The notes under the pieces: model-generated | Database searches by the model: none | What the model saw: the letters and a program-made list of their open reading frames with translations, nothing else | Told to the model about the DNA's origin: nothing | Made by a program: the position numbers and the translations under genes | From: Corticium candelabrum | Lineage: Eukaryota > Porifera > Homoscleromorpha > Homosclerophorida > Plakinidae | Length of the DNA stretch: 64,000 nt | Direction: 5' to 3' | Assembly (NCBI RefSeq): GCF_963422355.1 | Contig: NC_085106.1 | Location: 4,766,505-4,830,504 of the forward strand | Part shown: piece by piece, positions 20,716 to 33,599 of the stretch | Position numbering within the stretch: position 1 is the first letter of the stretch | How the letters are laid out: each line of letters starts with the position of its first letter

Positions 20716-22751
20716 ATGAATGGGGAATCATCGACGTATTACGACGCAAGTGAGACTCGTCGACGTCTCTAGAAGAAACTGTCACTACAACGTCGAGAAC
20801 TCGCTAGCATGCCTACGGCGAGTTCGATTGGGCTCTTCCAGCCTCTTCCAGAAGAGGCTCCGTGTGCACGCCCTCTTCCAACTTCTACAGTTCTGCCGCT
20901 ATAGTAGAAAGAGCCAACTCTACCGACTCTGCTGCTGGAGCTGATAGAGGTTGGAAGAGGGGCGTGTCTTCCAGACTCTTCTGGAAGAGGCCGGAACAGC
21001 CCATTCGAACGCGCCCCCGTATACATGGCATGCATGCGTGCACGAAATTATAGTTGAAGAATAAGTCCCGCGTGTTTCTTGTGCATGGTGTTTCTGTAAT
21101 TACGATCTTTTTGTCAGGTGAATCGACGAACGTTGCGATGACAACTGAGTCTGCCATATGTGAGCATGCGTCAACATTACCCAGTTGTGATGACGAACCT
21201 TGGGGAGCTATACGAAGGAACTTCGTCTATGTATCTCAACGTCTTCGTTTCAGTTCCAAGTTCCTCAGCTGTCTCTATGAACGAAGTCTCATAACCAGAG
21301 ATGACTTCCACGTTCTTGGCAGCGAGTCCGTAACTCACGAGGCCAAGGTGTCACTCCTCCTCATTGACCTCCTTCCCAGGAAACCATCTGAAATGTTTCT
21401 TACATTATGCGATATATTTCGTGTTGTCGGTCAATCACATGTTGCCCAGAGGCTGGAAATGAATCCTGTAAAAGTGCGAAGTGACTCTCGCCTGTCTCAC
21501 AAAACCCGTACTGCAGAGTTACGAGAATTACAAAGACAGATAGACGAGCTGCATGGTAGCATCGCTAGAGTGGAAACTGAAAAAAGGGTAGCTGTGAAAC
21601 GTGCGCATATGATGGTCATACAGGAGAGAACTAGGGCAGACAATGCAAAGGCTAGAGCAGATGCTGCCAACAGAAAAGCTGAAGTTGCAGAAAGTTTAGC
21701 ACTTGCTGCAAGGAGGCAGAGAGTTGCTGCAGAAGCTGAAGTCCAAGTGGCCAAGAGTGACGCGCAGAAGGCATGGAGGCAGTGTGTTGCTGCAGAAGCT
21801 AGAGCGCAACAGGCCGAGATTGCTGCGCAGAAGAAATGGACAAGAAGCAGCGGAATTATGTGGACTAATTTGGCGTTAAAAATAGCAGCAAAACGCGGCG
21901 AGCTGGTAAGAACAATTTTATGACTTTTTGCAACGTTCGTATATTGGTTCTTTTAATTAGTTAGTACAGCATGCAATGCATGGTGCTTTCAAACGTTATA
22001 GGGTTGGAACTAGAGGAAAAGATTTGAATCAGTCACAGGCTTCAAACTTGAATTCTGTCTTTTCTTTTATTAATTAATGGATAAAAAAACTGATTAGTTA
22101 TGGGCAATGAAGATGGCATGTGATCTGCTGCAACTCAGCAGTTTATGTTTATAGATTTTTTATACCATCAGCTTTTTGATATCCAATTTGAGGGTAATAG
22201 CTCTGAAATTGTTGCCATAAAGTATTGGCATTTGTAACTCTTGTTCTCTAGGCAGCAGCAAGAATGGTGGATTCAGAATTTTGTAGAGGTTTTTCGCTTT
22301 TGTAGCAAAGAAATTAATTGATAGTAACTAATTGATAGCAATTAAAGTTAAGTACGTACAGCAAAAGTCAACTGAAAACATGAAGAAACATCGAGTTTGG
22401 ATGCCTAGGCAGTGTCCTCGCTCATGTGCAACTGAGGACTCGTTACCTATAAACTCATGGAATTGTACTGTAGAGTTTTCCTTGTGCTATGCATCTATTT
22501 TTGCTAAGCGTGTGTACTGAAGTTAATGTAATTATAATTAATGTCTGGGTTGTGGAGTGGCATGGTCATTGTTTTATAGTAAAATAATTGACTGTACGCC
22601 TTACATGATAATACAAATGTGAAATTTTGCAGTGGCCAATCAATTTGAAATTTCTATTTCAAGGTTGCAATAACAGTCTGCTGTAACTTGTGACTTTAAT
22701 TGACTGTAATTAGTTCTAGCTCAAAGTGAAATATTATGATCAATTAAACAT

Positions 22752-22789
<38 letters not shown>

Positions 22790-22800
22790 TGTGTGTGTGC

Positions 22801-22868
<68 letters not shown>

Positions 22869-23899
22869 CTCTAGGAAGCTGAGGAAATGGAAACGATGGA
22901 AAAAGATAAGAGGAAGGAATAAATGAGAGGAAGCAAGTATCAGATCAGACCGACCTACATTGTACTTGATCAACCTGGTTGCACTTTTACAGCTCGAAAC
23001 AAGGCAGATCCTTTCAATCACCAACGACAGAAACATGTAGCAGCTCAAGATATCCTCTTTTGTTGTCACTGCCACCAAACTTGAAACAACAAGGTTATAG
23101 AAATCATACGAAGTTCTGCAATGAAAATCTGAACAGAGTACAGAGGTTACGTTTTGGAGGCAATAAAGTCCTAGGAAGTGATGGCAGAGGATGGATGGAT
23201 GGATGGATGGATGGATGGATGGATTTTCTATACATATATTTTCAACATATGGCTGCTCTATTACAGGCTAGTTGTCTAACAGTCAACATCGAATACAATC
23301 CAATAATTTGTACCAATAATGCAATCTACTAGTTCTAAAAGAGTTCTTAGACAGTGAGGCGAGCCTCACTGACGATGCTGTCAACACAGTCAAGATGTAC
23401 TGGATGACGCTTCGATGACCTCGTCCCTCTAACACAAAGAATTGCAGATCGTAGTAAAGAAAAACTCAATCTGCATCGTATTGGTGCCATTGTTTGACTG
23501 TAGGAAGTGTCCTGTGTGTCTGAGATCAGGCTGGCTAGTTTGTAGAAAGTGTGTGCTTCTCTTCCCATGCTTCCAGTTGACGACAACACCAATGGAGTGA
23601 AGCTACTTCCTTCGACCTCTCTGACTCTCTCACCATAGGTTCTCTGCTTCTAGTTCATGGTTCCGGAAGATTTGGAGTAAGGTCATCTCCTAGTAACTTT
23701 GCGCGTTGGGGTAAAACACCATAATATTGAAAAATGCGCATTCACCACGACGCCATACACCTCTTGCCGAAAAATCCATGGGAGGGTAGCAGCCGAAGCT
23801 GCTCACGTCAACTCTAACCTCCTCTTGTCTTTGTCTTCACTTGTCTTTGTCTTCACTGCACTCACAAGAATAGAAAGGCAACTCATCCAACATCCAGAA

Positions 23900-23950
<51 letters not shown>

Positions 23951-25396
23951 TTCTGTCTGTCTGTCTGTCTGTCTGTCTGTCAAATACATATATTTTTCAA
24001 ATCCAAAGAAATTTCCATCAAGAGCTTAAAAGCTAATCTCCAAGTAAAGTTCCTCTTAATCAACAACAAACTGTCTGTCTGTCTGTCTGTCAAATATTTA
24101 TTTTTTATGCAAGACGTTATGCTAAAAATCAATAAATTTTAAGGACACCTAAATATTATATAAAAATTTATACAAATTATAACATGTTTATTTGTAGGCG
24201 ACTGGACGGTATGTGTTTGTGTGTTAATGAGAGGAACAATTACATCCCTAGTTTTTGATTGGTGGGTGTGTTGGTGGGTGGGAGATTGGTTGGACGGGTT
24301 CGAGAATGAGATGGCAGACCAGTTGATCAGATGTGTTGCTTAGTGTGTGGCTGAGTTTGTTTGTTTGTTTGTGTATTATAATATGTTGTGTTTATGTGTG
24401 TGTGTGTGGTTGTGGGAAGAGTGATCAGGAGCATTTTATGGGTGGTTACATGAGCCAGTGTGTGAGTTGTCGGGTTGTCACTATATCATGAGTCAGGTGC
24501 TGGGCTGTGGATGATTTGATGGGTTTGTGGGTAGGTCATACAGAAGGTCAATCAATGGGTCAGTGAGTTGATTACTGCATCATTAGGTGTGTTGGTGGGT
24601 AAGTCAAGGTGTGTTTTTGGTATGACTTTGCAAATAGATCAAGATCTACTTGGAGAGAGCATTGCTATATATGCCTGCATTCCTTCAGTCTAGTCAACTG
24701 TTATATGGCAATGTTGATTTACAAACTGTTGTCTGTCGTGACTGGCTCAGATGTTCAGACTCATTAGGGATCTCAAGAGACACAAATGCATGGCTGAAAG
24801 ACAGAAACCTGCACTTCTGTAAACTGGAGTCATTGAATGCCAGACCTGTAAGAGATATTTTAGAATCAATGGAGGCTATTCAGTACACAAATGAATGGGA
24901 AACCTTTTTGTCACTTTGTCTTTGTCCCTACTGAAGGGGTAGTGTGTCTGTTTAGACGAAAGCAATACAGGAGGAGGAGGAGGGTTTGTGTGTGTTGTGC
25001 TGTAGCTCAATTGGTTAGAGAGTCATTCTATGGAATGAGTATATCTATTCGTGACTTTGCAGGGTTGCAAGTTCAAGTTACAGTAATGACAAGCTTTGGC
25101 ATGGACACTTACACACAATTGCCTCTCTGGACTCAGAATTATAAATGAGTACCTGGTCATTGACTTAGTGTGGGTAAGACCACTGACTTGGCAGTAACAT
25201 CATGCAGAGGGATATTCAGCCTTGATATCCAGCCCCATCGCTGTGCCATAGTGACTCTGGCCAAGCTCCCTTGGAATTGTCAGCACTAGCCCTAAATTTC
25301 CATCTAGCGCTCGGAGGCCCTGTCTCTAGAGACAAGGGAGCTATCTTCATAGCTGGCCTTAAGGTTGACTTTGATGTGAACAGCGTAACATTTGTC

Positions 25397-25467
<71 letters not shown>

Positions 25468-25485
25468 ACGTGCATGTGTGTTCTT

Positions 25486-25535
<50 letters not shown>

Positions 25536-25742
25536 ACGTGCATGTGTGTTCTTGAGTGTGTGTGTGTGTGTGTGTGTGTGCGCGTTTGTAATTTAATTAA
25601 TTTTATTGTATGTTTAGGTCAAAACCCAACCACCGTCGTCATTGCCTGCCAACTGTAAGTAAAAAGAGAAACATTTATTAGTACAGCTACTGAGTAGTTG
25701 TGTTTGTAACTTACTAACACTAAACATATCACAGGCTTGTAG
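20716..25742 (+). CDS. CARD and coiled-coil protein (four-exon model, about 288 aa)
   Basis: Model: 20716..20749, 21118..21905, 25618..25654, 25735..25742. Junctions are CAA|GTGAGA, TTTTTGTCAG|GTGAAT, GAGCTG|GTAAGA, TTTAG|GTCAAA, AACT|GTAAGT and CACAG|GCTTG. Phases fit throughout and the last exon closes with TAG after a Pro-rich tail (VKTQPPSSLPANCL). Residues about 30-115 form a CARD: PWGAIRRNFVYVSQRLRFSS, FLSCLYERSLITRDDFHVL, then KVSLLLIDLLPRKPSEMFL and FRVVGQSHVAQRL. Residues about 135-260 form a long Ala/Glu/Arg coiled coil. It should be a cytosolic adaptor that self-associates by the coil and recruits CARD partners. The CARD is like that at 8877. The large exon is secure. The first exon and the two last exons, across a 3.7-kb intron full of repeats, are inferred. 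Confidence 0.6.
20828..21004. mobile_element. Foldback MITE in intron 1 of the CARD gene
   Basis: Inverted arms of about 53 bp. The left starts GGGCTCTTCCAGCCTCTTCC; the right ends GGAAGAGGCCGGAACAGCCC. Flanking ATTG and CATT may extend the palindrome. It lies wholly within the intron between the first two exons of the CARD gene. Confidence 0.7.
22754..22867 (+). repeat. (TG)n microsatellite
   Basis: About 114 bp of TG with one GA and two GC interruptions (TGCGTGCG), inside the long intron of the CARD gene. Confidence 0.95.
23191..23224 (+). repeat. (GGAT)n microsatellite
   Basis: Eight copies of a GGAT tetranucleotide. Confidence 0.9.
23344..23600 (-). pseudogene. 3' end of a REL-endonuclease LINE, minus strand
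   Basis: The minus-strand frame includes SSTGSMGREAHTFYKLASLI and CRLSFSLLRSAILCVRG with an RSS motif after it. It matches the C-terminal tail of the LINE copies at 29-36 kb (FLKRLASLLS and a following Leu/Arg helix). It is 5' truncated and sits in the CARD gene intron. Confidence 0.7.
23901..23980 (+). repeat. (CTGT)n microsatellite
   Basis: About 20 CTGT units with one CTTT. A shorter run recurs at 24071..24092. Confidence 0.95.
24100..24998. other. Intronic DNA, one unassigned open frame
   Basis: A 94-codon frame at 24650..24934 (WLRCSDSLGISRDTNAWLKD) has no recognised domain. GT-rich low-complexity DNA occupies 24190..24640. It could be an extra exon of the CARD gene or chance. Confidence 0.25.
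25000..25270 (+). mobile_element. tRNA-derived SINE, head intact
   Basis: The head is tRNA-like: A box TAGCTCAATTGGTTAGAG at 25003 and B box region GGTTGCAAGTTCAAGTT at 25063. The body is ACACAATTGCCTCTCTGGAC, then TATAAATGAGTACCTGGTCA. Related copies are at 17420..17866 (minus), 28715..28850 and 52650..52745. It would be transcribed by RNA polymerase III. It lies in the last long intron of the CARD gene. Confidence 0.8.
25400..25580 (+). repeat. (TG)n array with an embedded 23-bp unit repeated twice
   Basis: Three TG blocks are separated by two identical inserts (GCACGTGCATGTGTGTTCTTG) at about 25467 and 25534. This looks like duplication of a composite unit (insert plus TG). Confidence 0.9.
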
Positions 25743-25875
25743 GCTGCTTTATGAACGGGAGGGTTCAACTCGTGCCAGCCTAGTGTTGCAGCCCGCTCTT
25801 ACAGACACACTCCGTAGAAGGAAGCCAATGTGTGTCACTAACGTGCGTTAGTTCATTCAGCTTGACGTAGCTTGC
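25743..25875 (+). other. 3' UTR candidate of the CARD gene
   Basis: Follows the predicted TAG at 25740..25742. I see no clean AATAAA before the foldback at 25880. Confidence 0.25.
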
Positions 25876-25879
25876 ATTT

Positions 25880-26018
25880 AGACTTGAGCCAGTCTCTCCC
25901 CGCCTTCGTCATTCCCTGGATTGTAAATCCTCGCAATCCGGGAATGACGAAGGCGGGGAAAGACTGGCTCCCAATCCGGGAATGACGAAGACGGGGAGAG
26001 ACTGGCTCGAGTCTAGCT
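25880..26018. mobile_element. Foldback MITE with internal tandem arm
   Basis: The left arm (AGACTTGAGCCAGTCTCTCC at 25880) is inverted at the right (ending GAGACTGGCTCGAGTCT). The right arm is present twice in tandem, each beginning CAATCCGGGAATGACGAAG. Arms are about 40 bp and nearly identical. Confidence 0.75.
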
Positions 26019-26454
26019 CGCTTTAGCTCACGTTTGCAACGGACAGAAGCCAAGCTGCTCGGGTTTTTTCTCTATGGCTTTACAACTGTCATATTGAGAA
26101 TGCGTAGGACATATACAAGACGTCGTAGGTCTATCGCCAGGTGACTGTTCCGCACATGCAGCAACAGAGTTCAATCGCTAAACGTCTTGCTCATCTTGGT
26201 CGCTCCGTCTTGCTCCACGCTATTTGTGGCATTTTTGCGCAGAAGTATGACGTCAAAAATGGTTTCGGCCACGCGAGAGTACCAAATGAGCATGCGCGGC
26301 CCATTTTCTAGCACGCTATGCATTTACACGATGTATTTGACCCGAGCCAGCCCGCGCTGGCACGTGCTGGCGCACGCTGGCACGGCTAGAAACAGCGAGT
26401 CAAGCTGGCACGGCTCGGCCCGCTTTACAAGACGATTACAAACCAAGCTGATCC
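26019..26454. other. GC-richer spacer, no gene seen
   Basis: Contains CTGGCACG repeats (about 26350..26415) in a short GC-rich block. No frame is supported on either strand. Confidence 0.35.
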
Positions 26455-26541
26455 TTAGCCTTGGCCTTCCAGACCCGTGTAGTGCCGATTCAAAATCGTC
26501 TTCCACGAATCGGCACTACACGGGTCTGGGAGGCTGAGGCT
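26455..26541. mobile_element. Foldback element, 35-bp arms
   Basis: Near-perfect palindrome. The left arm contains CCAGACCCGTGTAGTGCCGA and the right arm its inverse TCGGCACTACACGGGTCTGG, around a loop of about 15 bp. Confidence 0.8.
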
Positions 26542-27440
26542 AGCTGACCCGAGTCAGCATACCTAATCGATATGTAACTATATGTATAGACATGTGTAAT
26601 TTCTTAGGAGCTCTGTATATTTTCCTTTTGTCATTGTATATTTACCCTGTTATAAACAGGGTGTCTGGTGGATTCGCCACTATTGCGGAAGACTCCCCTG
26701 TCTAAATATAAACCAGTTCAGTTTGGTTCAGTTCAGTTCAGTTCAGCATGGGCTGGCCTGCTTACAAGTAAGTGCTCATGTAAACGGGGTAGTAGGCTCA
26801 CAAGCCAAGCCAATGTATTTGTTTAGCCCCAGAACATTGGCGTGATAGACTGCAGTCCTTATCAACATATCAACTTCTCTATTGGTAGTTACACATAAGG
26901 AACAATTACACAAAATATAGTAGAAGCTGTTTGTGCAGCTCAGGCAGCATTAATCGCTATCACACATTTACTTATAAGAAATTTTTCCACGCAGCACAAA
27001 TACATGCCCATCTACACGCACGGTCATCTACACTTTGTTTATCATGTTACTCAGTGTGTACCTCGCTTTTGTCACATGCTGCTGACCCATTTATTGGAGT
27101 TCCCATGAAGTCTTTCATCTAATGGCTTCACATTTCCTCTGTCCAACAGTCTGCATTGACTTGCACCAACTGTCCTACCATCTACTTAACATTCAACTAC
27201 TTCATCGCATGGAGGGAGCTCTAGTCATGCAGCAATGAAAAGCACAAGAGAATGTGATACAAGGCTATATAGAATATTACATGTATATGGAAGCTCATCT
27301 AGACATGTCAGTGCAATCTTACAGAAAACTATTTGGAGTAAAACAGGAAGCTGGCCGGATCACAGTCTCCGTGCAGTCACTGCAGCCGCTGTACTGCTAC
27401 ACTGAGTCACTTTGCTACATTTTTCAATTTTATTCAGCTG
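26542..27440. other. No gene seen
   Basis: A short (GTTCA)n run near 26715..26747 and small frames only. The frame at 27254..27430 has no recognised domain. Confidence 0.35.
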
Positions 27441-27442
27441 TT

Positions 27443-28714
<1,272 letters not shown>

Positions 28715-28850
28715 ATTTCCCTGGGCACGGAACTTGCACACAATTGCGTATCTCATTGTTTATTCAGGAGTTGAGTACGTACAATGTGCAATGCAATGGT
28801 ACATTGTCATTGACTGGGGTTGACAATATCACTGATTCTGGCCATCCCAT
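28715..28850 (+). mobile_element. SINE fragment
   Basis: Matches the body of the SINE at 25000..25270: CCCTGGGCACGGAACTTGCA, then ACACAATTGCG, GAGTTGAGTACG and GTCATTGACTGGGGT. The tRNA-like head is missing. Confidence 0.55.
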
Positions 28851-28887
28851 TGCAACATCCATGTTAATGAGATCAGGACTTTAGATA

Positions 28888-28965
28888 ACTTTAAAGTACG
28901 CTTTAGATAACGACCATAGCATTATACACACATATTCTATTAGTAACAATAACTAGCTTTGTTAT
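28888..28965 (+). repeat. LINE-flanking direct repeat, copy 1
   Basis: The segment with CGCTTTAGATAAC and TTATACACACATATTCTATT is repeated at 32160..32236, directly after LINE copy 1. It is likely the 3' UTR of a LINE of the same family (see LINE copies 1 and 2). Confidence 0.65.
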
Positions 28966-29289
28966 ATGTAGTACAATTTATTGAAATCACCAGGTTTCTT
29001 CAGTGGTAGTAGTAGTAGTAGTACTTAAACGATCGAGTCAACGATCAACTCCAATTGATGGCTCCATATGCATATCAAGAGTGATGTCAAGGAAGCCTTG
29101 TGTCACAGCAACAGTCACGAAACGAGGAGCAGTTGAATCGTTCAGACAGCTCGGTTATGCCTCAGTGGAAATGAAACGCAAGAAAGTCATACGCTGAAGC
29201 TCTCCGTAGTAATCATTCGTCAACCCGCTCATCATCGTCGAATTTATCGTAGTCTCCGTATAATACACTTAAGGCCAATGAGTGTAGTG

Positions 29290-32150
29290 ACGTCACTGTG
29301 CAGGAAAATGCAACTACTCAGCAATTTAATTAATATGCTACCAAATGAAGTGTCACATTCAGAGTCATTTATCACACAAGCTTATTGCAATTCAACATCC
29401 AGCAATGTTGGTAACCATCTTCCTCCCTACAAACAGATTGACAGTGTTGACTTTTGTTGGGGATCTCGATCTGGGCTTGATTTCAAGCAAATGGTAGATA
29501 GAGCATACTCTGAGGTGGTACACTGGAAATGAAATCTTTTCAAGCTGCCTCATGGTGCTTTGAGAAGGCAAATTGTATCTGAAATGGCCAGTCTGTTTCA
29601 AGGATGTGCTGACGCTTCAAATATAGAAAGTATTGCCATCACATCCCTATGATTATGCCTCACTTATTGCTACAAAAATCTGTTGGGAGATTGAGTGCTC
29701 ATAAGAAATTACAGTGCCTTTCACGTCGCTTGTCTGCATGGAAGAACGATGACATTGACAGTCTGCTAACTGAAGGTAGAGCTATTCAGCAATGATTGTG
29801 TTTCAAGGGAGCACCTAGACATTCATCAGAGAGTGCACTGTCATGACAATTTGTTTAATGCATGAACAACCATAATTAATGTAAAGGCTGCACAACGAAT
29901 TTTGTCTGGTGAGATCAACTGTGGCTTGCTATCACTAGATGAATCCATCAGTGACGGTGACGTATCTCACAAATCAGTTAGAGACATATTGAAAGAGAAA
30001 CACTCTGACCCAGGCCCTTAGTATGATAAAGCCATTCTAGACCTGAAATTTCAACCTTGTGAAGTCCATTCCATTCTGTTTGATGAGATAGATGGTTTAC
30101 TAATACGAGAAAGGGTTCTGAAATGCAGTGGAGCACTAGGAGCATCAGGACTTGATGCTTCTGATTGAAGGAGACTATGTACCTTGTTTCAGAACAAATT
30201 GTTTCATTTATGTAACTCTTTAGCTTGATTGGCTCGCAAAATCTCTACTGAATTTATTGACCCTAGTGGGATTGCTCTCTTGGTTGCTTGTTGATTAATT
30301 GCCCTTGACAAAAATCCTGCAGTCAGTCCAATAGGTGTCTGTGAAACTATAAGAAGAATCATTAGCAAGGCCATACTTAGTGTCGTGAAGAATGATCTCT
30401 TGACAGTTGCTGGAGTACTACAACTTTGTGCAGGTCAAGATGCTAGTTGTGAGGCTGTTGTTCATTCCATGCATGCCATATTTGATCATCCCAAAACGGA
30501 AGCTGTTCTTCTTGTTAATGCAATGGATGCATTTAACAACCTCAACCGTCACGTGGCATTTAGAAATATATCCATGAATTGTCCTGCAATTTTCTCAACG
30601 CTTACCAACACATACAGACTGCCTGCCAAATTGTTCATTTGAGGAGAAGTTTTGCTATCCATGGAAGGTACAACACAAGGGGATCCTCTAACGATGACCA
30701 TGTGTACTTTAACTGCCATGCAGGCCTCTTCTCACAAAGTACAAACAAGGGATGCAAAGCAAGTTTTTGGTATGCTGATGATACAGTTGCAGGAGGTCAA
30801 CTTAAATCATTGAGGCAATGGTGGAACAAACTTACTGACTTTGGCTCCATATTTGGATACTTTCCAAACACGAATAAATCATGGCTTGTAGTGAAACATG
30901 GATTCTTGGACACAGCAAAACATCTTTTTGATAACAGAAACATCAACATCACAAGAGAAGGCAGAAAGTACCTTGGAGCAGCATTGAGAAACAAGAATTT
31001 TGCAAAGGATTTCTCAAACAAAATGTTATAGAATGGAATCAGAGATTGAAACATTGGCTAAGATCACACAATCTCAACCGAAAGCTGCGCACGCTGCTTT
31101 GACACATGGCGTTATCAGAAGATGGGTTTATGCCATGAGTACCAATGAATATACAACTGAACCTCTGCTTTCTCTAGAAATGCAGACCCAAAAAGAATTG
31201 ATTTCTGCTATCACTGGAAGACATCCTGCAGGAGAAGTGGAAGAATTAAGGCTTTTAGAACTACCACCCCAACACGAGGACTTGAAACACTCAATCCTGT
31301 CAACATGAAGTCTGAATATATGCATTTCAAAAACAGTTTCTACATGACTTGTCAACTTGATCATCTAGCAACAGGTAGAATTGGGCAACGTCCCTCATGG
31401 TAGTTCAAGCTGGCTGACAACACTTCCCTGAGAACAACAAGGATTTTGTTTGCACGTACCAATCGGCATTTAGAGACACCCTGTATGCTTGAGATGTGGT
31501 TTGCGACCAATGAATCTACCTGATGATTGTCCTTATGGAGCTCCCTTCACAGTTGATCATTATCTGTCGTGGTCTACTGGAGGGTATTCAACAATTCAAC
31601 ATAATGAAGTTCTGGATATATTCCATTACATGTTAACTGATGTGTGCTATGATGTTCAACGAGAACGGTTACTACAGCCTCTCAACTGTGAGAAATTTAC
31701 AAGAAAGATTTGTACAACAGATGATGAGGCTCCGTTGGACATTGTTGTGAACAGATTCAGTGGTGGACGATTCAAACGTACCTATTATGACGTGAGGATT
31801 TTTAATTCAATCACAACCTCTTACAGCAGGAACAAAATTGCATCTTGTTACAGAAATCAGGAACAAGGCAAGAAACGGAAATATGAGGAATGGGTTGTGG
31901 CAGTTGAACTAGCTTCTTTCATGCCAATCATACTGTCATGCACAGGTGGATGTAGAAAGATCACTACAGCATTCCTGAAGAGATTAGCTTCCTTACTATC
32001 TCACAATAAAACACACCACACAGCCAAACACTCAACTGGATTCTCTGCCACCTTAACTTTGCCTTTCTACAAGCATGCATCTTGTCTCTCAGAGGATCTA
32101 GAGTGAAGTTCGGAGGCTCAACAAATGGCAACATTCTACTTGCAGTTAAG
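29290..32150 (+). pseudogene. LINE copy 1 with restriction-like endonuclease, decayed
   Basis: A single-ORF LINE broken by many stops. The N-terminal region (about 29380..30010) has VDFCWGSRSGLDFKQMVDRA and KLQCLSRRLSAWKNDDIDSL. The RT (about 30120..31030) has GASGLDASDW, a NPAVSPIGVCETIRRIISKA segment, VNAMDAFNNLNRHVAF, GTTQGDPLTM and the catalytic box FWYADDTVAGG. The C-terminal part (31030..32106) has a Cys/His finger region (about 31495..31575) and a PD-(D/E)xK-like endonuclease, APLDIVVNRF followed by TYYDVRIFN. It ends with FLKRLASLLSHNK. Such elements belong to the R2-like superclade and nick their target with this endonuclease. Confidence 0.8.
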
Positions 32151-32159
32151 AGCAGAAGG

Positions 32160-32236
32160 ACGCTTTAGATAACTGCCTTAGTATTATACACACATATTCT
32201 ATTAGTAACAACAACTAGCTTCATTGTTATATAAGC
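32160..32236 (+). repeat. LINE-flanking direct repeat, copy 2
   Basis: Nearly identical to 28888..28965. It follows the stop of LINE copy 1 by about 55 bp, as expected for a 3' UTR. Confidence 0.65.
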
Positions 32237-32269
32237 TCACCATCTATATAATGACACAGGAATTTAAAT

Positions 32270-33260
32270 AACGACAGAAGGCCACCATTACCTAGACGCA
32301 GCCCTAGGAGGAAAAAAAGTTTGCGACAACTTCCTTGAGAGCAAAGTAGAATTGTGGAAACAAGCAATAGAACTGTTGTCACTGATAGGTGAAACACAAC
32401 CACAAGCTGCATTTGCAGCCTTTACTCATTGGGTTATTGGACGATGGACATACATATCCAGATGCAATGACCATTAGTCTCAATTCATCAATCCTTTGAA
32501 TAACACAATTGATTCTAAATTCATCACCACACATTCTAAACGCTCGTTTTACTAAACTAAACAAGTAATCTAATGAGAAGCCTCGTTGCTCTTCCTACAC
32601 GCTTGTGTGGTCTCGGTATAATCGAACCAGCATTTCTTGACGAAGAATACAAAAAACTCACTGAGAGTTACACAACCTTTGATCAATCACATAGTACAGA
32701 AAAATCATGAGTTGGTAGATGTATGTGAACAGCAACAGTCAATCAAGTATTCAGTTAAACGTCTAAAAGAGCATGAGACAAAACTGGATGCAGAAATACT
32801 AACAATTAGACATAAGAGCTGCGAGACGTTTTAGCTGGCATGATGTCAGATGTCTGCTGTGATGTTCATACTGAACCCACTTTTCAGCCTCTAAATGGAG
32901 AGGTACTGCCAAAGGAAACAATCACTAGGAATGACGAATTACGCCTGGACATTTCTGCTTATAGTTTCTATCAAAGTAGTTTCCAAAAAACCTACTTTGA
33001 CGTGCGTGTTTTCAATCCCACTGCAGAGTCAATACTGTGACATCTAGTATCACATCATTTTATTGAAAACAAGAACAGGATAAAAGTGGAAATATGAAGA
33101 TCGATTACAGCGAGTGGAAATGGCTTCCTTTACACCTCTTATCTTTGCATATAATTGTGGAGCAAGCAAATTGACAACTACCTGCTTTAAGAAATTAGCA
33201 TCTCTCCTTTCAGAAAAACGGACATTCCATTCTGTCTAGCAATTGTCTGGATAAGGTGCA
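32270..33260 (+). pseudogene. LINE copy 2, 5' truncated
   Basis: Begins within the RT thumb (HYLDAALGGKKVCDNFLESK, then TQPQAAFAAFTHWVIGRWTY), followed by an internal loss. It continues at 32637..33040 with QQSIKYSVKRLKEHETKLDA and the endonuclease region ELRLDISAYSFYQSSFQKTY followed by FDVRVFNP. The tail to about 33240 is scrambled. Same family and orientation as copy 1. Confidence 0.7.
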
Positions 33261-33599
33261 GAGTAGTGTTTGCCAGGCTGTAGGTCTATCAGAAAAGCGT
33301 TGTATTCATTTGGTAGCTTACTTTCTGTGTGCGCAGAGAGTCAGCTTTACAAGTAGTCTAGATGTATGTTTTGATTAAACTTTTAATCAACGGATGACTG
33401 TTTTTGTGTTGGTGGGTACAGTATTATTGTTATTAATGTATAATATGTTATAGAGTATTTAGCTTGTTGCAATGTATCATAGTATGATCCATTCAAGTAC
33501 ACCATTTCAGTAGTAGCAGTAGGAAATGCCCAGTTCTTCCCAAGCACATTGCCATGCCTTGGCGAACCTTTCAGATCAGACTGAGCCTGTCCATGACAT

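Noticed and set aside
23901..24092. Regularly spaced repeats resembling a CRISPR array
   Set aside because: The units are a plain CTGT tetranucleotide run without spacers, and the organism is eukaryotic.
25003..25080. Functional tRNA gene
   Set aside because: Only the A and B boxes match. The acceptor stem does not close and the sequence continues into a SINE body found in other copies.
26640..26670. Hairpin ACCCTGTTATAAACAGGGT as a bacterial-type terminator
   Set aside because: Short hairpin without T-run significance in a eukaryotic genome and without a gene upstream.
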